Numbered from the stretch's first letter, positions 21,487-30,447 are shown. The stretch: DNA of 64,000 nt from Pseudomonas simiae (GCF_900111895.1 NZ_FOKB01000013.1:41726-105725), one strand, 5' to 3'. Numbers and translations: made by a program. The notes: a model not told the origin generated them from the sequence alone.

Positions 21487-22374
21487 TCAGCCCCGATGAC
21501 GCGCAAGGAAGTCCAGCAACACCGGAAAATACGCATGGGGCTCCTCATAGAAAGGCATATGGCTGCTGTTGGGGAACACGTGCAGTTCGGCGTGTCGGGC
21601 CGCCAGTTTCATGCGCATGGCGCAGGCTGGGGTGAGTTCGTCATGCTGGCCGGTGGTGATCAGGATCGGCATCTTGAAATCGGCCATCTCAGGGATGCGG
21701 TTCCAGTCCTTGAGGTTGCCGATGTAGAGGAATTCGTTGGGGCCTTGCATGGTTTCGTAGGGGCCCATGTTCCAGTCGTCAAGGGAGCGTTTGACCGGTG
21801 CGGGCCACTCGTCCAGGCGGCACACGTGACGATAGTTGAGCAAGGTGATCGCGGCCTGGTACTGCGGGTGGTCCAGGGTGCCCATGGCTTCGTGGCGTTG
21901 CATCATGGCTACCGTCTCGCTGCCAAGGGCGCCGCGCAGGCGTTCCAGCTCTTGGGACAGGTGCGGAATGTCGCCAACGGTATTTTCCAGGATCAGGCTT
22001 TTCAGCGCGTCGGGATAATGGATGGCATATTCGATACCGAGCCAGCCGCCCCAGGAATGCCCGAGCAGGTGCACGCGACCGAGATCCAGGGCCTGGCGCA
22101 CGGTTTCGACTTCTTCGACATAACGGCGGATTTCCCACAGAGAAACGTCGGTGGGCCTGGCTGATGCGCCCGTGCCAAGCTGGTCGAATGCAACCACTCG
22201 CAGGTTATGGTCTTTGAGCCAGCCATGGGCGTCTCGCAAGTAGTCACACGGCAAGCCTGGCCCGCCGTTGAGGCACAACAGCACCTCATCGCCTTCGCCA
22301 AAGCTGTAAACCACGAGGTTATGGCCGTCGACTTGCACGTTGTACTGCTGGTCGGGGGCAATTTCACGCCACAT
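21487..22374 (-). CDS. Proline-iminopeptidase-like alpha/beta hydrolase
   Basis: 295 residues. Nucleophile elbow GHSWGGWLG, acid in TGQHDELTPA and histidine in NSSHMPFYEEP form the expected Ser-Asp-His triad; the oxyanion HGGPG-type region reads LNGGPGLPCDYL. It is related to the PipA-like gene at 23414 across the luxR gene. First gene of the unit that continues with the complete peptide transporter, suggesting uptake and cleavage of N-acyl or peptidyl compounds. The true substrate is unknown. Confidence 0.85.
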   Translation of the reverse strand: MWREIAPDQQYNVQVDGHNLVVYSFGEGDEVLLCLNGGPGLPCDYLRDAHGWLKDHNLRVVAFDQLGTGASARPTDVSLWEIRRYVEEVETVRQALDLGRVHLLGHSWGGWLGIEYAIHYPDALKSLILENTVGDIPHLSQELERLRGALGSETVAMMQRHEAMGTLDHPQYQAAITLLNYRHVCRLDEWPAPVKRSLDDWNMGPYETMQGPNEFLYIGNLKDWNRIPEMADFKMPILITTGQHDELTPACAMRMKLAARHAELHVFPNSSHMPFYEEPHAYFPVLLDFLARHRG

Positions 22375-22457
22375 GCATACATTCCTTGTCTAGTGTCGGG
22401 CTGGCAGGCAGCGGCCGTTGATCAGCCCAACACTACCTAGGATGTCGTGCGGCCATA

Positions 22458-22477
22458 ACCTAGTATTTCTTATAGGT
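22458..22477. promoter_or_regulatory. lux-box-like palindrome between hydrolase and luxR
   Basis: ACCTAGTATTTCTTATAGGT: a 20-bp inverted repeat with ACCTA/TAGGT arms, the size and outer bases of a LuxR-family site. It is 84 bases from the hydrolase start on one side and 60 bases from the luxR ATG on the other. A further ACCTAG half-site lies at about 22435. Confidence 0.6.
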
Positions 22478-22536
22478 TTAGCCTGGCAGTCCTTCGCCGG
22501 GGCGTGGCATTCTACTTGCAGCAAGTCGAGATTCAA

Positions 22537-23322
22537 ATGAATTCGGGAGCAGAACGGATGCTGGCCAAGCTGACTGCGTTAAATCACCGTCTGATGCCGG
22601 GCAGGAGCCTGGATGAGCAGATGGACAATACGTTTATCCTCGCCCAGCAACTGGGCTTCGATGCATTGGTGTATGACTACACCCCCGTGCCGATCGATCA
22701 GGATGGCGCATTGATCACACCCTCGGTGCTCGCACTGCGCAATACGCCGCCCGACTGGCACGCCTTGTGGTGCAGCGAAGGGTTCTACCAGATCGACCCG
22801 GTGCAACATCTGGCCCTGAGTACGGTGTCACCGTTCGTATGGTCCTACGACGTCAAGGTCGATACCCCGCTGCAAAAGATCATCGATCCCTGCCATGCGC
22901 CGGTGTCGTCCTACTTGCACGACCAGGAATTGACCTGCGGCGTCAGCGTACCGATCCACCTGCCTCGGGGCGGCTTCGCGTCGCTGACCGGACTACGAAC
23001 GGGCAAGGCCCGCAGCGTGCTGCAGGATGTGCAGCAGACCTTGTCGGATTTCAGCCTGATTTCCCATGCCTTGCAGGAAGCAGCGTACCCGCTGTTTAGC
23101 AAGGAACTGCGCACTTATCCGCATATCCACCTGACCAAACGCGAACGCGAGTGCCTCAAATGGGCCGCCGATGGCCTGACCGCTGCCGAAATCGCCACGC
23201 AATTGAGCCGCTCTCTGGCGGTGGTCACCTTGCACCTGGCCTCGGCGATGCACAAGCTGGGGGCCAAGAACCGCGTGCAGGCGGTGGTGCGCGCCACCCA
23301 TTACCGCCTGCTAGACGACTGA
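22537..23322 (+). CDS. LuxR-family solo regulator (PipR-like)
   Basis: 261 residues from the ATG at 22537; a GTG 33 bases upstream is possible. The N-terminal autoinducer-type domain has the conserved DP in FYQIDPVQHL. Counting back from it, the position of TraR Trp57 is tryptophan, but the Tyr61 position is also tryptophan, a change typical of the plant-responsive OryR/PipR subgroup. The C-terminal GerE helix-turn-helix reads LTKRERECLKWAADGLTAAE. No luxI is nearby. Flanking peptidase and peptide ABC genes match the PipR locus in which an imported ethanolamine-derived amide is the signal. Confidence 0.85.
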   Translation: MNSGAERMLAKLTALNHRLMPGRSLDEQMDNTFILAQQLGFDALVYDYTPVPIDQDGALITPSVLALRNTPPDWHALWCSEGFYQIDPVQHLALSTVSPFVWSYDVKVDTPLQKIIDPCHAPVSSYLHDQELTCGVSVPIHLPRGGFASLTGLRTGKARSVLQDVQQTLSDFSLISHALQEAAYPLFSKELRTYPHIHLTKRERECLKWAADGLTAAEIATQLSRSLAVVTLHLASAMHKLGAKNRVQAVVRATHYRLLDD

Positions 23323-23333
23323 CCACCGGCAAA

Positions 23334-23353
23334 ACCTAGCTGTTTTGCTAGTT
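23334..23353 (+). promoter_or_regulatory. lux-box-like palindrome upstream of pipA
   Basis: ACCTAGCTGTTTTGCTAGTT: inverted arms CTAGC/GCTAG within a 20-bp element that starts eleven bases after the luxR stop and lies about 60 bases before the pipA-like start. It shares the ACCTAG left arm with the element at 22458. Confidence 0.65.
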
Positions 23354-23413
23354 ACTTAAATTTCGCCCACGCATTATCGTGTCCCTGAGCCTTTTTTCAG
23401 AGCAGGGTACGAA

Positions 23414-24346
23414 ATGGAATTCATCGAAAAAATCCGCGAAGGGTATGCGGCGTTTGGCGCCTACCAGACCTGGTACCGCGTCACCGGTGACTTGTCGAGC
23501 GGTCGCACTCCCCTGGTGGTTATCCACGGCGGCCCCGGTTGCACCCATGATTACGTTGACGCGTTCAAGGACGTCGCCGCCAGCGGCCACGCCGTGATCC
23601 ACTACGACCAGTTGGGCAACGGCCGCTCTACTCATCTACCCGAAAAAGATCCGTCCTTCTGGACCGTGGGCCTGTTCCTCGAAGAACTCAACAACCTGCT
23701 GGACCACCTGCAGATCAGCGATAACTACGCGATTCTCGGCCAATCCTGGGGCGGCATGCTCGGCAGTGAACACGCGATCCTGCAGCCCAAGGGCTTGCGC
23801 GCGTTCATCCCGGCCAACTCGCCGACCTGCATGCGCACTTGGGTCAGCGAAGCCAACCGACTGCGCAAATTGTTGCCGGAAGGTGTGCATGAAACCCTGC
23901 TCAAGCACGAGGCCACCGGCACTTACCTGGACCCGGAATACCTCGCCGCCTCAAGGGTGTTTTATGACCAGCACGTGTGCCGAGTCATCCCGTGGCCGGA
24001 GGAAGTGGCGCGCACGTTCGCCGCGGTCGATTCAGACCCGACGGTGTACCACGCCATGAGCGGCCCGACCGAATTCCACGTGATAGGCAGCTTGAAAGAC
24101 TGGACTTCCATTGGCCGTCTGTCGGCGATTAACGTGCCCACGCTGGTGATCTCCGGCCGACACGACGAAGCCACGCCACGGGTGGTCAAACCGTTCCTGG
24201 ATGAAATCGCCGATGTGCGCTGGGCACTGTTTGAAGACTCCAGCCACATGCCCCATGTGGAGGAGCGCCAGGCGTGCATGGGCACCGTGGTGAAGTTTCT
24301 GGATGAGGTGTGTTCTGTGCATTACAAAGAACACAAGGCCGGATAG
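23414..24346 (+). CDS. pipA: Proline iminopeptidase family hydrolase (PipA-like)
   Basis: 310 residues. HGGPGCTHDY oxyanion region, GQSWGGMLG nucleophile elbow, SGRHDEATP acid and DSSHMPHVEERQ histidine. Orthologous in position to pipA, the main target of PipR in plant-associated Pseudomonas, with a lux-box-like element upstream. It removes N-terminal residues from short peptides or related amides; the native substrate is unproven. Confidence 0.88.
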   Translation: MEFIEKIREGYAAFGAYQTWYRVTGDLSSGRTPLVVIHGGPGCTHDYVDAFKDVAASGHAVIHYDQLGNGRSTHLPEKDPSFWTVGLFLEELNNLLDHLQISDNYAILGQSWGGMLGSEHAILQPKGLRAFIPANSPTCMRTWVSEANRLRKLLPEGVHETLLKHEATGTYLDPEYLAASRVFYDQHVCRVIPWPEEVARTFAAVDSDPTVYHAMSGPTEFHVIGSLKDWTSIGRLSAINVPTLVISGRHDEATPRVVKPFLDEIADVRWALFEDSSHMPHVEERQACMGTVVKFLDEVCSVHYKEHKAG

Positions 24347-24353
24347 TTTCCAA

Positions 24354-24426
24354 TATGGGAGCTGGCTTGTCTGCGATGACGGCGGTGAATTCGCCCTTGC
24401 TATCGCAGGCAAGTCAGCTCCCACAC
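24354..24426. repeat. REP hairpin pair
   Basis: TATGGGAGCTGGCTTGTCTG facing GCAGGCAAGTCAGCTCCCAC. A compensating change (TGT/AAGT) keeps the stem paired compared with the copy at 7951. Confidence 0.8.
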
Positions 24427-24443
24427 TGCGCCCCTGTTCGGCG

Positions 24444-25946
24444 TCAGACCTCGGTGGTCTCTGCCTTGTGCGCTTTCCTCGACACATCCGCCACCAACGG
24501 AATCTCTCTCCCTTCGGCATCAAACAACTTGCCGCCCTTGAAGTAATCCCCATCACGCAGTTCCGACACATCTCGGAAGCACAGACTGCGCTCGGTTCCC
24601 GCCACAAACACTGACTGCTGGTCCGAATTACCGGCGGTGAAGTGGTTGAACGCCAGGTTCAACAGGATCGCCATGATCGCCGACGAGCTGATACCCGAAT
24701 GGAAAATGGTCGCGAACCAGCTCGGGAAGTGATCATAGAAGCTCGGTGCCGCAATTGGGATCATGCCAAAACCGATGGAAGTGGCCACGATAATCAAGTT
24801 CATGTTGTTGCGGTAATCCACCTTCGACAGCGTGCGGATACCACTGGCCGCCACGGTGCCGAACAGCACTATCCCAGCACCGCCCAACACGGAGGTCGGC
24901 ACCGCCGCGATCACCCTGCCCATGAAGGGCAGCAGCCCAAGAATCACCAGAAACAGCCCACCGGTGGCCACCACAAAGCGGCTCTTGACCCCGGTAACCG
25001 CCACCAGCCCGACGTTCTGGGCGAACGCACTCTGGGTAAACGAACCGAAGATCGGTGCAAACATGCTCGACAGCATATCGGCGCGCAGGCCGTTACCCAG
25101 GCGTTTGGAATCGACCTTGGTGTCGATGATCTCGCCCACCGCCAGGATGTCCGCCGAGGTCTCGACCAGGGTCACCATCACCACGATGCACATGGAGATG
25201 ATCGCAGCAACGTGGAAGGTTGGCATGCCGAAATGGAATGGCGCTGGGAAACCGAACATCGGCCCCTGAGTCACGCCGGAGAAGTCGGCCATGCCAAGGA
25301 ACACCGCAATCACCGTGCCGATAACCATCGCCAGCAGGATCGACAAGCGCGAGATGGTTGCGCTGCCGATTTTGCTCAGCAGCAACACCAGCACCAGGGT
25401 CAACGCCGCAAGGCCGATGTTGGACATGCTGCCGAAATCCGCCGCGCGACTGTTGCCGCCCATGGCCCAGCGCGCCGCAACGGGCATCAGGGTCAGGCCG
25501 ATGGTCGTGATCACAATGCCAGTGACCAACGGCGGGAAAAACTTGGTGATCCGTGAAAAAACGGGGGTTATCAATAACCCGATAAACGACGCGGCCATCA
25601 CCGCCCCAAGAATCGCCGGCACACCGCCGGCGCCATCACTGCCGACAATCGCCACCATGGTTGCCACGCCGGCAAACGACACGCCCTGCACCAGCGGCAA
25701 TTGACAGCCAAAAAACGGTAGACCCAAGGTCTGCAGCAGCGTGGCCAGGCCGCCGGCAAACAGCGACGCAGCGATCAGCAGGCCGATATCCGCCGGGGAC
25801 AACCCGGCCGCCTGGCCGACAATCAGGGGGACCGCAACGATTCCGCCGTACATCGTGAGTACATGTTGCAGACCGTAAGCCATGTTGGCGGCGACGCCGA
25901 GATTCTCATCTTCTGGCCGCTGCGGTGACGCCTTCGGGATAGTCAT
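24444..25946 (-). CDS. NCS2 nucleobase:cation symporter (xanthine/uracil permease family)
   Basis: 500 residues from the ATG at 25944-25946 (MTIPKASPQRPEDENLGVAAN); longer in-frame starts run into the operator region. About 12-14 hydrophobic spans. The NAT/NCS2 hallmarks are the GLQHVLTMYGG start and the TFTQSAFAQNVGLVAVTGVKSR-type region that corresponds to the substrate-binding helix; the glutamine-containing motif resembles xanthine/urate transporters. It is divergent from a Tsx-like porin, so the two may import purines across both membranes. Confidence 0.9.
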   Translation of the reverse strand: MTIPKASPQRPEDENLGVAANMAYGLQHVLTMYGGIVAVPLIVGQAAGLSPADIGLLIAASLFAGGLATLLQTLGLPFFGCQLPLVQGVSFAGVATMVAIVGSDGAGGVPAILGAVMAASFIGLLITPVFSRITKFFPPLVTGIVITTIGLTLMPVAARWAMGGNSRAADFGSMSNIGLAALTLVLVLLLSKIGSATISRLSILLAMVIGTVIAVFLGMADFSGVTQGPMFGFPAPFHFGMPTFHVAAIISMCIVVMVTLVETSADILAVGEIIDTKVDSKRLGNGLRADMLSSMFAPIFGSFTQSAFAQNVGLVAVTGVKSRFVVATGGLFLVILGLLPFMGRVIAAVPTSVLGGAGIVLFGTVAASGIRTLSKVDYRNNMNLIIVATSIGFGMIPIAAPSFYDHFPSWFATIFHSGISSSAIMAILLNLAFNHFTAGNSDQQSVFVAGTERSLCFRDVSELRDGDYFKGGKLFDAEGREIPLVADVSRKAHKAETTEV

Positions 25947-25979
25947 GGTGAGGGGTTCTCTGTTTTTGTTGTGCGGCCA

Positions 25980-26023
25980 CTGTATGCAATGTTTGGAGTG
26001 GATGTCCATAGAGTTGTATACAA
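25980..26023. promoter_or_regulatory. Paired TTGTATACAA operator-like sites
   Basis: A perfect 10-bp palindrome TTGTATACAA at 26014-26023 and a related CTGTATGCAA at 25980-25989, 34 bases apart (about three helical turns), in the gap between the divergent NCS2 and Tsx-like genes. This resembles operators of GntR/FadR-type repressors. The regulator is not visible in the window. Confidence 0.45.
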
Positions 26024-26104
26024 TCAATCAGACAAGTTACCCTCCAACGGCGTTACAAAAACAATCCGACCGTGATGAGCCAGAACGCCAAAGGACCCAT
26101 AACA

Positions 26105-26938
26105 ATGAAAAAGGCACTACAGGGCGCCACCGTCGCGCTTACCCTTCTCGGCGGCGGGGAGGCCGTCGCAGTAGAGTGGATGAACAACAGCGTAGGATTT
26201 CGCTACGGCCAGCAGTTCACCAATCCGAATAACCCCGACGAATTCAGCAAGCGCATCTACAGCTTCACTCACGCAAGCGGCTACCAGTACGGCAGCAATT
26301 TCCTCAACCTCGATGTGTTTCTGTCCGACAGCCGCGACCCGCGCAAGGGCACCGATCATGGCGGGAGTGAGGTGTATGCGGTGTACCGCCACCAGCTGTA
26401 TGCGTCGCGGGTATTCGATGTGCCGCTCGGCACCGGCCTGGTCAAGGACTACGCGCTGACGCTGGGTTTTGACGCCAACCGCAACAACAACTTCGCCTCA
26501 GCCAAAAAACGCGCGCTGGTGATCGGCCCGACGTTGAAGTTCAACACTGTCGGCGTACTCGACCTGAGCCTGATGTACTACAAGGAAAGGAACCACACTG
26601 GCATCCCCGGCGCGCAGGAGTCGAACCACACCTTCGACGACACTTACCTGCTCAACTTGACGTGGATGCGCCCATTCGAAATCGCCAGCCATGCGGCGAA
26701 ATTCCAGGGGTTTATCAATTACGTCGGGGAAAAAGGCGACGACTACCACGGCCGCGACACCGCGCCGGAGGCCCTGATGCGCACCGCGCTAATGGTGGCG
26801 GTGCGACCGGGCAAAAGCGTCAAGCCGAACCTGTACCTTGGGGTGGGTTACGAGTATTGGCATAACAAGTTTGGCGTGGATGGCGGCCGGGGTAGCCGCA
26901 CATCGACGCCGACGGTGAACCTGGAAGTGACGTTTTAA
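26105..26938 (+). CDS. Tsx-like outer-membrane nucleoside channel
   Basis: 277 residues from an ATG preceded by AAAGGA. A cleavable signal peptide (MKKALQGATVALTLLGGGEAVA) is followed by alternating hydrophobic strands and a C-terminal phenylalanine (VNLEVTF), as in beta-barrel proteins. Sequence features (WMNNSVGFRYGQQF, GSNFLNLDVFLSD, GGSEVYAVYRH) fit the Tsx/OmpK channel family. Divergent from the NCS2 permease and close to punC, it is the likely outer-membrane door for nucleosides or purines. Confidence 0.85.
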   Translation: MKKALQGATVALTLLGGGEAVAVEWMNNSVGFRYGQQFTNPNNPDEFSKRIYSFTHASGYQYGSNFLNLDVFLSDSRDPRKGTDHGGSEVYAVYRHQLYASRVFDVPLGTGLVKDYALTLGFDANRNNNFASAKKRALVIGPTLKFNTVGVLDLSLMYYKERNHTGIPGAQESNHTFDDTYLLNLTWMRPFEIASHAAKFQGFINYVGEKGDDYHGRDTAPEALMRTALMVAVRPGKSVKPNLYLGVGYEYWHNKFGVDGGRGSRTSTPTVNLEVTF

Positions 26939-26959
26939 CTGAAGAAGCCCGATCAAACC

Positions 26960-27046
26960 GTGGGAGCTGGTTTGCCTGCGATGCGGGCGACTGGGTGTGT
27001 CAGGTACACCGAGCCGATGCTATTGCAGGCAAGCCAGCCCCCACAG
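26960..27046. repeat. REP hairpin pair (partly diverged)
   Basis: TGGGAGCTGGTTTGCCTGCG and the inverse TTGCAGGCAAGCCAGCCCCC, between the Tsx-like gene and punC. The right arm has mutated from CTCCCAC to CCCCCAC. Confidence 0.75.
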
Positions 27047-27060
27047 TGTTGACCGCGTTG

Positions 27061-28251
27061 TTACTTCAGATTCGGTGCCAGGGCTGAATTGTCGGCTTTC
27101 GGCCGCGCCAGCCAGTAGCCCAGCACGGCCAGCGGCGCGGTCGCCAGCATCACGATCGCGGTAATCAGCAGCGGCTGGTCAAGCATCGACGACACCACCA
27201 GGCTGCTGAGAAAACACAGGCCCAGTTGCAGGGTGTTTTGCAATGCCGCCGCCTTGCCGGAATTTTCCGAAAACGGCATCAGCGCATTCGCCACCACGAT
27301 GGGGTAACTGGCACCGTTGCACAGCGCCATCAGGCAGAACGGAATCAACAAGGTGGTGAGGGTTGGCACCGTCAAGGTGGCGACCAGGTACAGCGCCACC
27401 ATGCTGATGCAGTACGCCAGCAGCAACCAGGGCAACAGCGTCTTGCCCTGGAAGCGCTGCAAGGCGCTGCGGCAACTGTAGCCACCGACCAGGAACGCCA
27501 ACGTAGGCAATACGTAACTCAGGCCAATATCATTCGGGCTGTAGCCCATGCCGCCGAGGATGAAGGGCGACGCCGTCAGCCAGGCGAAGAAGCTGGCCGA
27601 GCAGGCGGCAAAAATCATCACATTCCCCGTAAATACGCGGGACGTGAGCAACTGTCCATAACCGAGGCGCACCGGCTCGCGCCCCTCCGTCGGGCGTTTC
27701 GGCATGCCACGCAGGAATACGGTCGGCAGCAGCAACAGCACCGACACCCCCAGCAACACGCCGAAGATCGCCTGCCAACCGAAGTGATTCAGCACCATCG
27801 CGCCCAACAGCGGCGCCAGCGCTGGCGACAACGACATCAGCGGCATGATGCTGGCGAACACGCGATGGGCCTTGTCGGCCGGGTAGCGATCAATCACCAG
27901 TGCCTGCCAACTCACGGCGGCGGAACACACACCAATCGCCTGGATAAAGCGCAGCGCCAGCAATTGCGGCGCGGTCTCGACCCAGAACATCCCCGCGCAG
28001 CCCAACACAAACAGGCTCAGGCCGGCGAGCAGGATGGGTTTTCGCCCCAAGCGGTCGGACAACGGCCCCCACAACAACTGCCCCACCGCAAAGCCGGCGA
28101 GGAAAATACTCAAGCTGGCACCCACTGCGCCAGCGCCAATCTGCAACTGCTCGCCCATGGCACCAAATGCCGGCAAGTACATGTCCATGGCGAGGTAACC
28201 GAGCATGCTCAGTCCCGCCAGATACCAAGTGAAGCCAAAAGAGTTTTTCAT
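27061..28251 (-). CDS. punC: Purine nucleoside transporter PunC (MFS, Bcr/CflA family)
   Basis: 396 residues from the ATG at 28249-28251, which has an AAGG ribosome site; an ATG 15 bases upstream is also possible. Twelve membrane segments. It closely follows remembered E. coli PunC (YdhC): YLAGLSMLGYLAMDMYLPAF, LFLAGFAV-type SIFLAGFAVGQLLWGPLSDR, CSASFFAWLTASPFILG and ALQNTLQLGLCFLSSLVVS. Many databases call such proteins Bcr/CflA drug exporters. The divergent punR gene supports the purine nucleoside role. Confidence 0.87.
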   Translation of the reverse strand: MKNSFGFTWYLAGLSMLGYLAMDMYLPAFGAMGEQLQIGAGAVGASLSIFLAGFAVGQLLWGPLSDRLGRKPILLAGLSLFVLGCAGMFWVETAPQLLALRFIQAIGVCSAAVSWQALVIDRYPADKAHRVFASIMPLMSLSPALAPLLGAMVLNHFGWQAIFGVLLGVSVLLLLPTVFLRGMPKRPTEGREPVRLGYGQLLTSRVFTGNVMIFAACSASFFAWLTASPFILGGMGYSPNDIGLSYVLPTLAFLVGGYSCRSALQRFQGKTLLPWLLLAYCISMVALYLVATLTVPTLTTLLIPFCLMALCNGASYPIVVANALMPFSENSGKAAALQNTLQLGLCFLSSLVVSSMLDQPLLITAIVMLATAPLAVLGYWLARPKADNSALAPNLK

Positions 28252-28373
28252 TGAAGCCTTGTTCATTCTGCCATCAAACTATTTGCTGACTGGCGCCCAT
28301 TATGAAGCTGACAGATTCTCTGTGAAGCGATAATAATTGGACACTCTTATCAATAAATTTGAAGGCAGTCAGC

Positions 28374-29297
28374 ATGTGGTCCGAATATTCCCTGGATGTG
28401 GTTGACGCCGTGGCACGCCATGGCAGCTTCAGCGCCGCAGCCCAGGAACTGCATCGAGTGCCGTCGGCCGTCAGCTATACCGTGCGCCAGCTGGAAGAGT
28501 GGCTAGCGGTGCCCTTGTTCGTGCGACGCCACCGAGACGTGGAACTGACGCCCGCCGGCCGCTTGTTTATCGACGAAGCCCGTGGCGTGATGAAGAAAAT
28601 GCTCGGCACCCGGCGCCTGTGTCAGCAGGTCGCCAATGGCTGGAGTGGCCAGTTGAAGGTCGCGGTGGACTCCATCGTCAAACCCCAACGCTGTCGGCAG
28701 CTGGTGCTGGACTTCTATCGACAGTTTCCCGAGGTCGAGTTGCTGCTGGAGTACGAAGTGTACAACGGCGTGTGGGATGCCCTGGCAGATGAACGCACCG
28801 ACATTGTGATCGGCGCGACCAGCGCGGTGCCGGTGGCCAGCCACTTCACCTTCCGCGATATGGGTTTGTTGAATTGGCTGTGCGTGGTCAGCGCGCGACA
28901 CCCGCTGGCCAGCGTCGAAGGATTATTGAGCGACGATCAGCTGCGTCCCTTTGCCTCCCTGTGCATGACCGACACCTCGCGCAACCTACCCAAGCGTGAC
29001 ACCTGGACACTGGATAACCAGCGTCGGCTGGTGGTGCCGAATTGGGCATCCGCGATCGATTGCTTGCGCGACGGTCTGTGTGTAGGCATGGCGCCGGCGC
29101 ATCAGGTGTTGCCGTGGATCGAACGCGGTGAGCTGGTGGCGCTGCAATTGAGCCGGCCGTTTCCGGCCAGCCCGTCTTGCGTGGCGTGGGCACAGAACAA
29201 GCTGTCCCCGGCCATGGCTTGGCTGCTGGAGTACCTGGGCGATACCGAGACCCTGAACCAGGAGTGGCTTAACGGCCCTACGCCAGTAACCGGGTAA
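28374..29297 (+). CDS. punR: LysR-type regulator PunR
   Basis: 307 residues starting MWSEYSLDVVDAVARHGSFS. The N-terminal helix-turn-helix (AAAQELHRVPSAVSYTVRQL) and the whole chain match remembered E. coli PunR (YdhB) very closely, including WLLEYLGDTETLNQEWL at the C-terminus. PunR activates the divergent punC in response to purine nucleosides. The 3' end overlaps the convergent aminotransferase gene by 20 bases. Confidence 0.9.
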   Translation: MWSEYSLDVVDAVARHGSFSAAAQELHRVPSAVSYTVRQLEEWLAVPLFVRRHRDVELTPAGRLFIDEARGVMKKMLGTRRLCQQVANGWSGQLKVAVDSIVKPQRCRQLVLDFYRQFPEVELLLEYEVYNGVWDALADERTDIVIGATSAVPVASHFTFRDMGLLNWLCVVSARHPLASVEGLLSDDQLRPFASLCMTDTSRNLPKRDTWTLDNQRRLVVPNWASAIDCLRDGLCVGMAPAHQVLPWIERGELVALQLSRPFPASPSCVAWAQNKLSPAMAWLLEYLGDTETLNQEWLNGPTPVTG

Positions 29298-30447
29298 TGG
29301 CCCGCACGATCATCTCGACCTCCTGAGTATCCAGGGTCAGCGGCGGCAGCAGGCGAATGATCTTGCCCCGCGTGACGTTGATCAGCAACCCGTGCTCCTG
29401 GGCGGCGCGCTGAGCCAGGTCCCGGCAGGGGCTGGCCAACTCGATACCGATCATCAGCCCCTGGCCACGAATCGCCACGACCTGCGCATGCTCATTCAAT
29501 TCCACGCGTAACCGGGCCAACAGGCGTTCGCCCTGTTGTGCTGCGTTCTGCAGCAAGCCTTGTTCTTCGATGATGTCCAGCACGGTGCATCCGACCCGAC
29601 ACGCCAGCGGATTGCCGCCGAACGTGCTGCCATGACTGCCCGGTGTAAACAATTGGGCCACCGCGGCCCGAGCCAGGCACGCGCCGATCGGCACGCCATT
29701 GCCCAGGCCTTTGGCCAGGGTCATCACGTCCGGGACGATGCCTTCATGCTGGAAGGCGAACCAGGTGCCGGTGCGGCCGATGCCGGTCTGGATCTCGTCA
29801 AGCATCATCAGCCAGCCCTGGCGTGTGCAGTGATCGCGCAAGGCTTGCAGGTAACCCGACGGTGCCGGCAGCACACCACTTTCACCCTGGATCGGTTCCA
29901 GCAGCACCGCGGTGATGCGCGGACCAAATGCCTTGGTGATCGCTTCCAGTGCCGCCAGATCACCAAAGCGTACCTTGAGAAAATCCCCCGGTAACTGTTG
30001 GAAGCCCAGGCGGACCGAGGGGCCATCGCTCGCGGCCAGGGTGCCGAGGGTTCGGCCATGAAAGGCGTTCTCCATCACCACCACCAACGGCGCTTCAATG
30101 CCCTTTTTCCAGCCATGCAGGCGCGCCAGCTTAAGCGCGGTTTCGTTGGCCTCGGCGCCGGAATTATTGAAGAACGCGCGATCCAGGCCTGACAACTGAG
30201 TGAGGCGCTGGGCCAGCCGTTGTTGCCAGTCGATGCTGTAAAGATTGGACGTGTGCAACAGCAAGCCCGCCTGCTCGCTGATAGCCGCCACCAGCCTGGG
30301 GTGCGAATGGCCGACATTGGTCACCGCCACACCGGCCACCGCATCCAGGTATTCGCGACCTTGCTGGTCCCATAGGCGCGTACCCAAGCCGCGGGTAAAG
30401 CTCAGGGCCAAGGGTTGATAAGTGGTCATCAGGCAGGCGGCGGTCAT
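29278..30447 (-). CDS. ArgD-like class III aminotransferase
   Basis: 389 residues; the ATG at 30447 has GGAG eight bases upstream, whereas a second ATG six codons later has none. PLP enzyme of the acetylornithine/succinylornithine type: YLDAVAGVAVTNVGHSHP, NNSGAEANETALKLAR and the PLP lysine in TLAKGLGNGVPIG. A second ArgD-like enzyme besides the main argD/aruC is common in Pseudomonas; it has no arginine genes beside it here. Substrate unproven. Confidence 0.85.
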   Translation of the reverse strand: MTAACLMTTYQPLALSFTRGLGTRLWDQQGREYLDAVAGVAVTNVGHSHPRLVAAISEQAGLLLHTSNLYSIDWQQRLAQRLTQLSGLDRAFFNNSGAEANETALKLARLHGWKKGIEAPLVVVMENAFHGRTLGTLAASDGPSVRLGFQQLPGDFLKVRFGDLAALEAITKAFGPRITAVLLEPIQGESGVLPAPSGYLQALRDHCTRQGWLMMLDEIQTGIGRTGTWFAFQHEGIVPDVMTLAKGLGNGVPIGACLARAAVAQLFTPGSHGSTFGGNPLACRVGCTVLDIIEEQGLLQNAAQQGERLLARLRVELNEHAQVVAIRGQGLMIGIELASPCRDLAQRAAQEHGLLINVTRGKIIRLLPPLTLDTQEVEMIVRAITRLLA

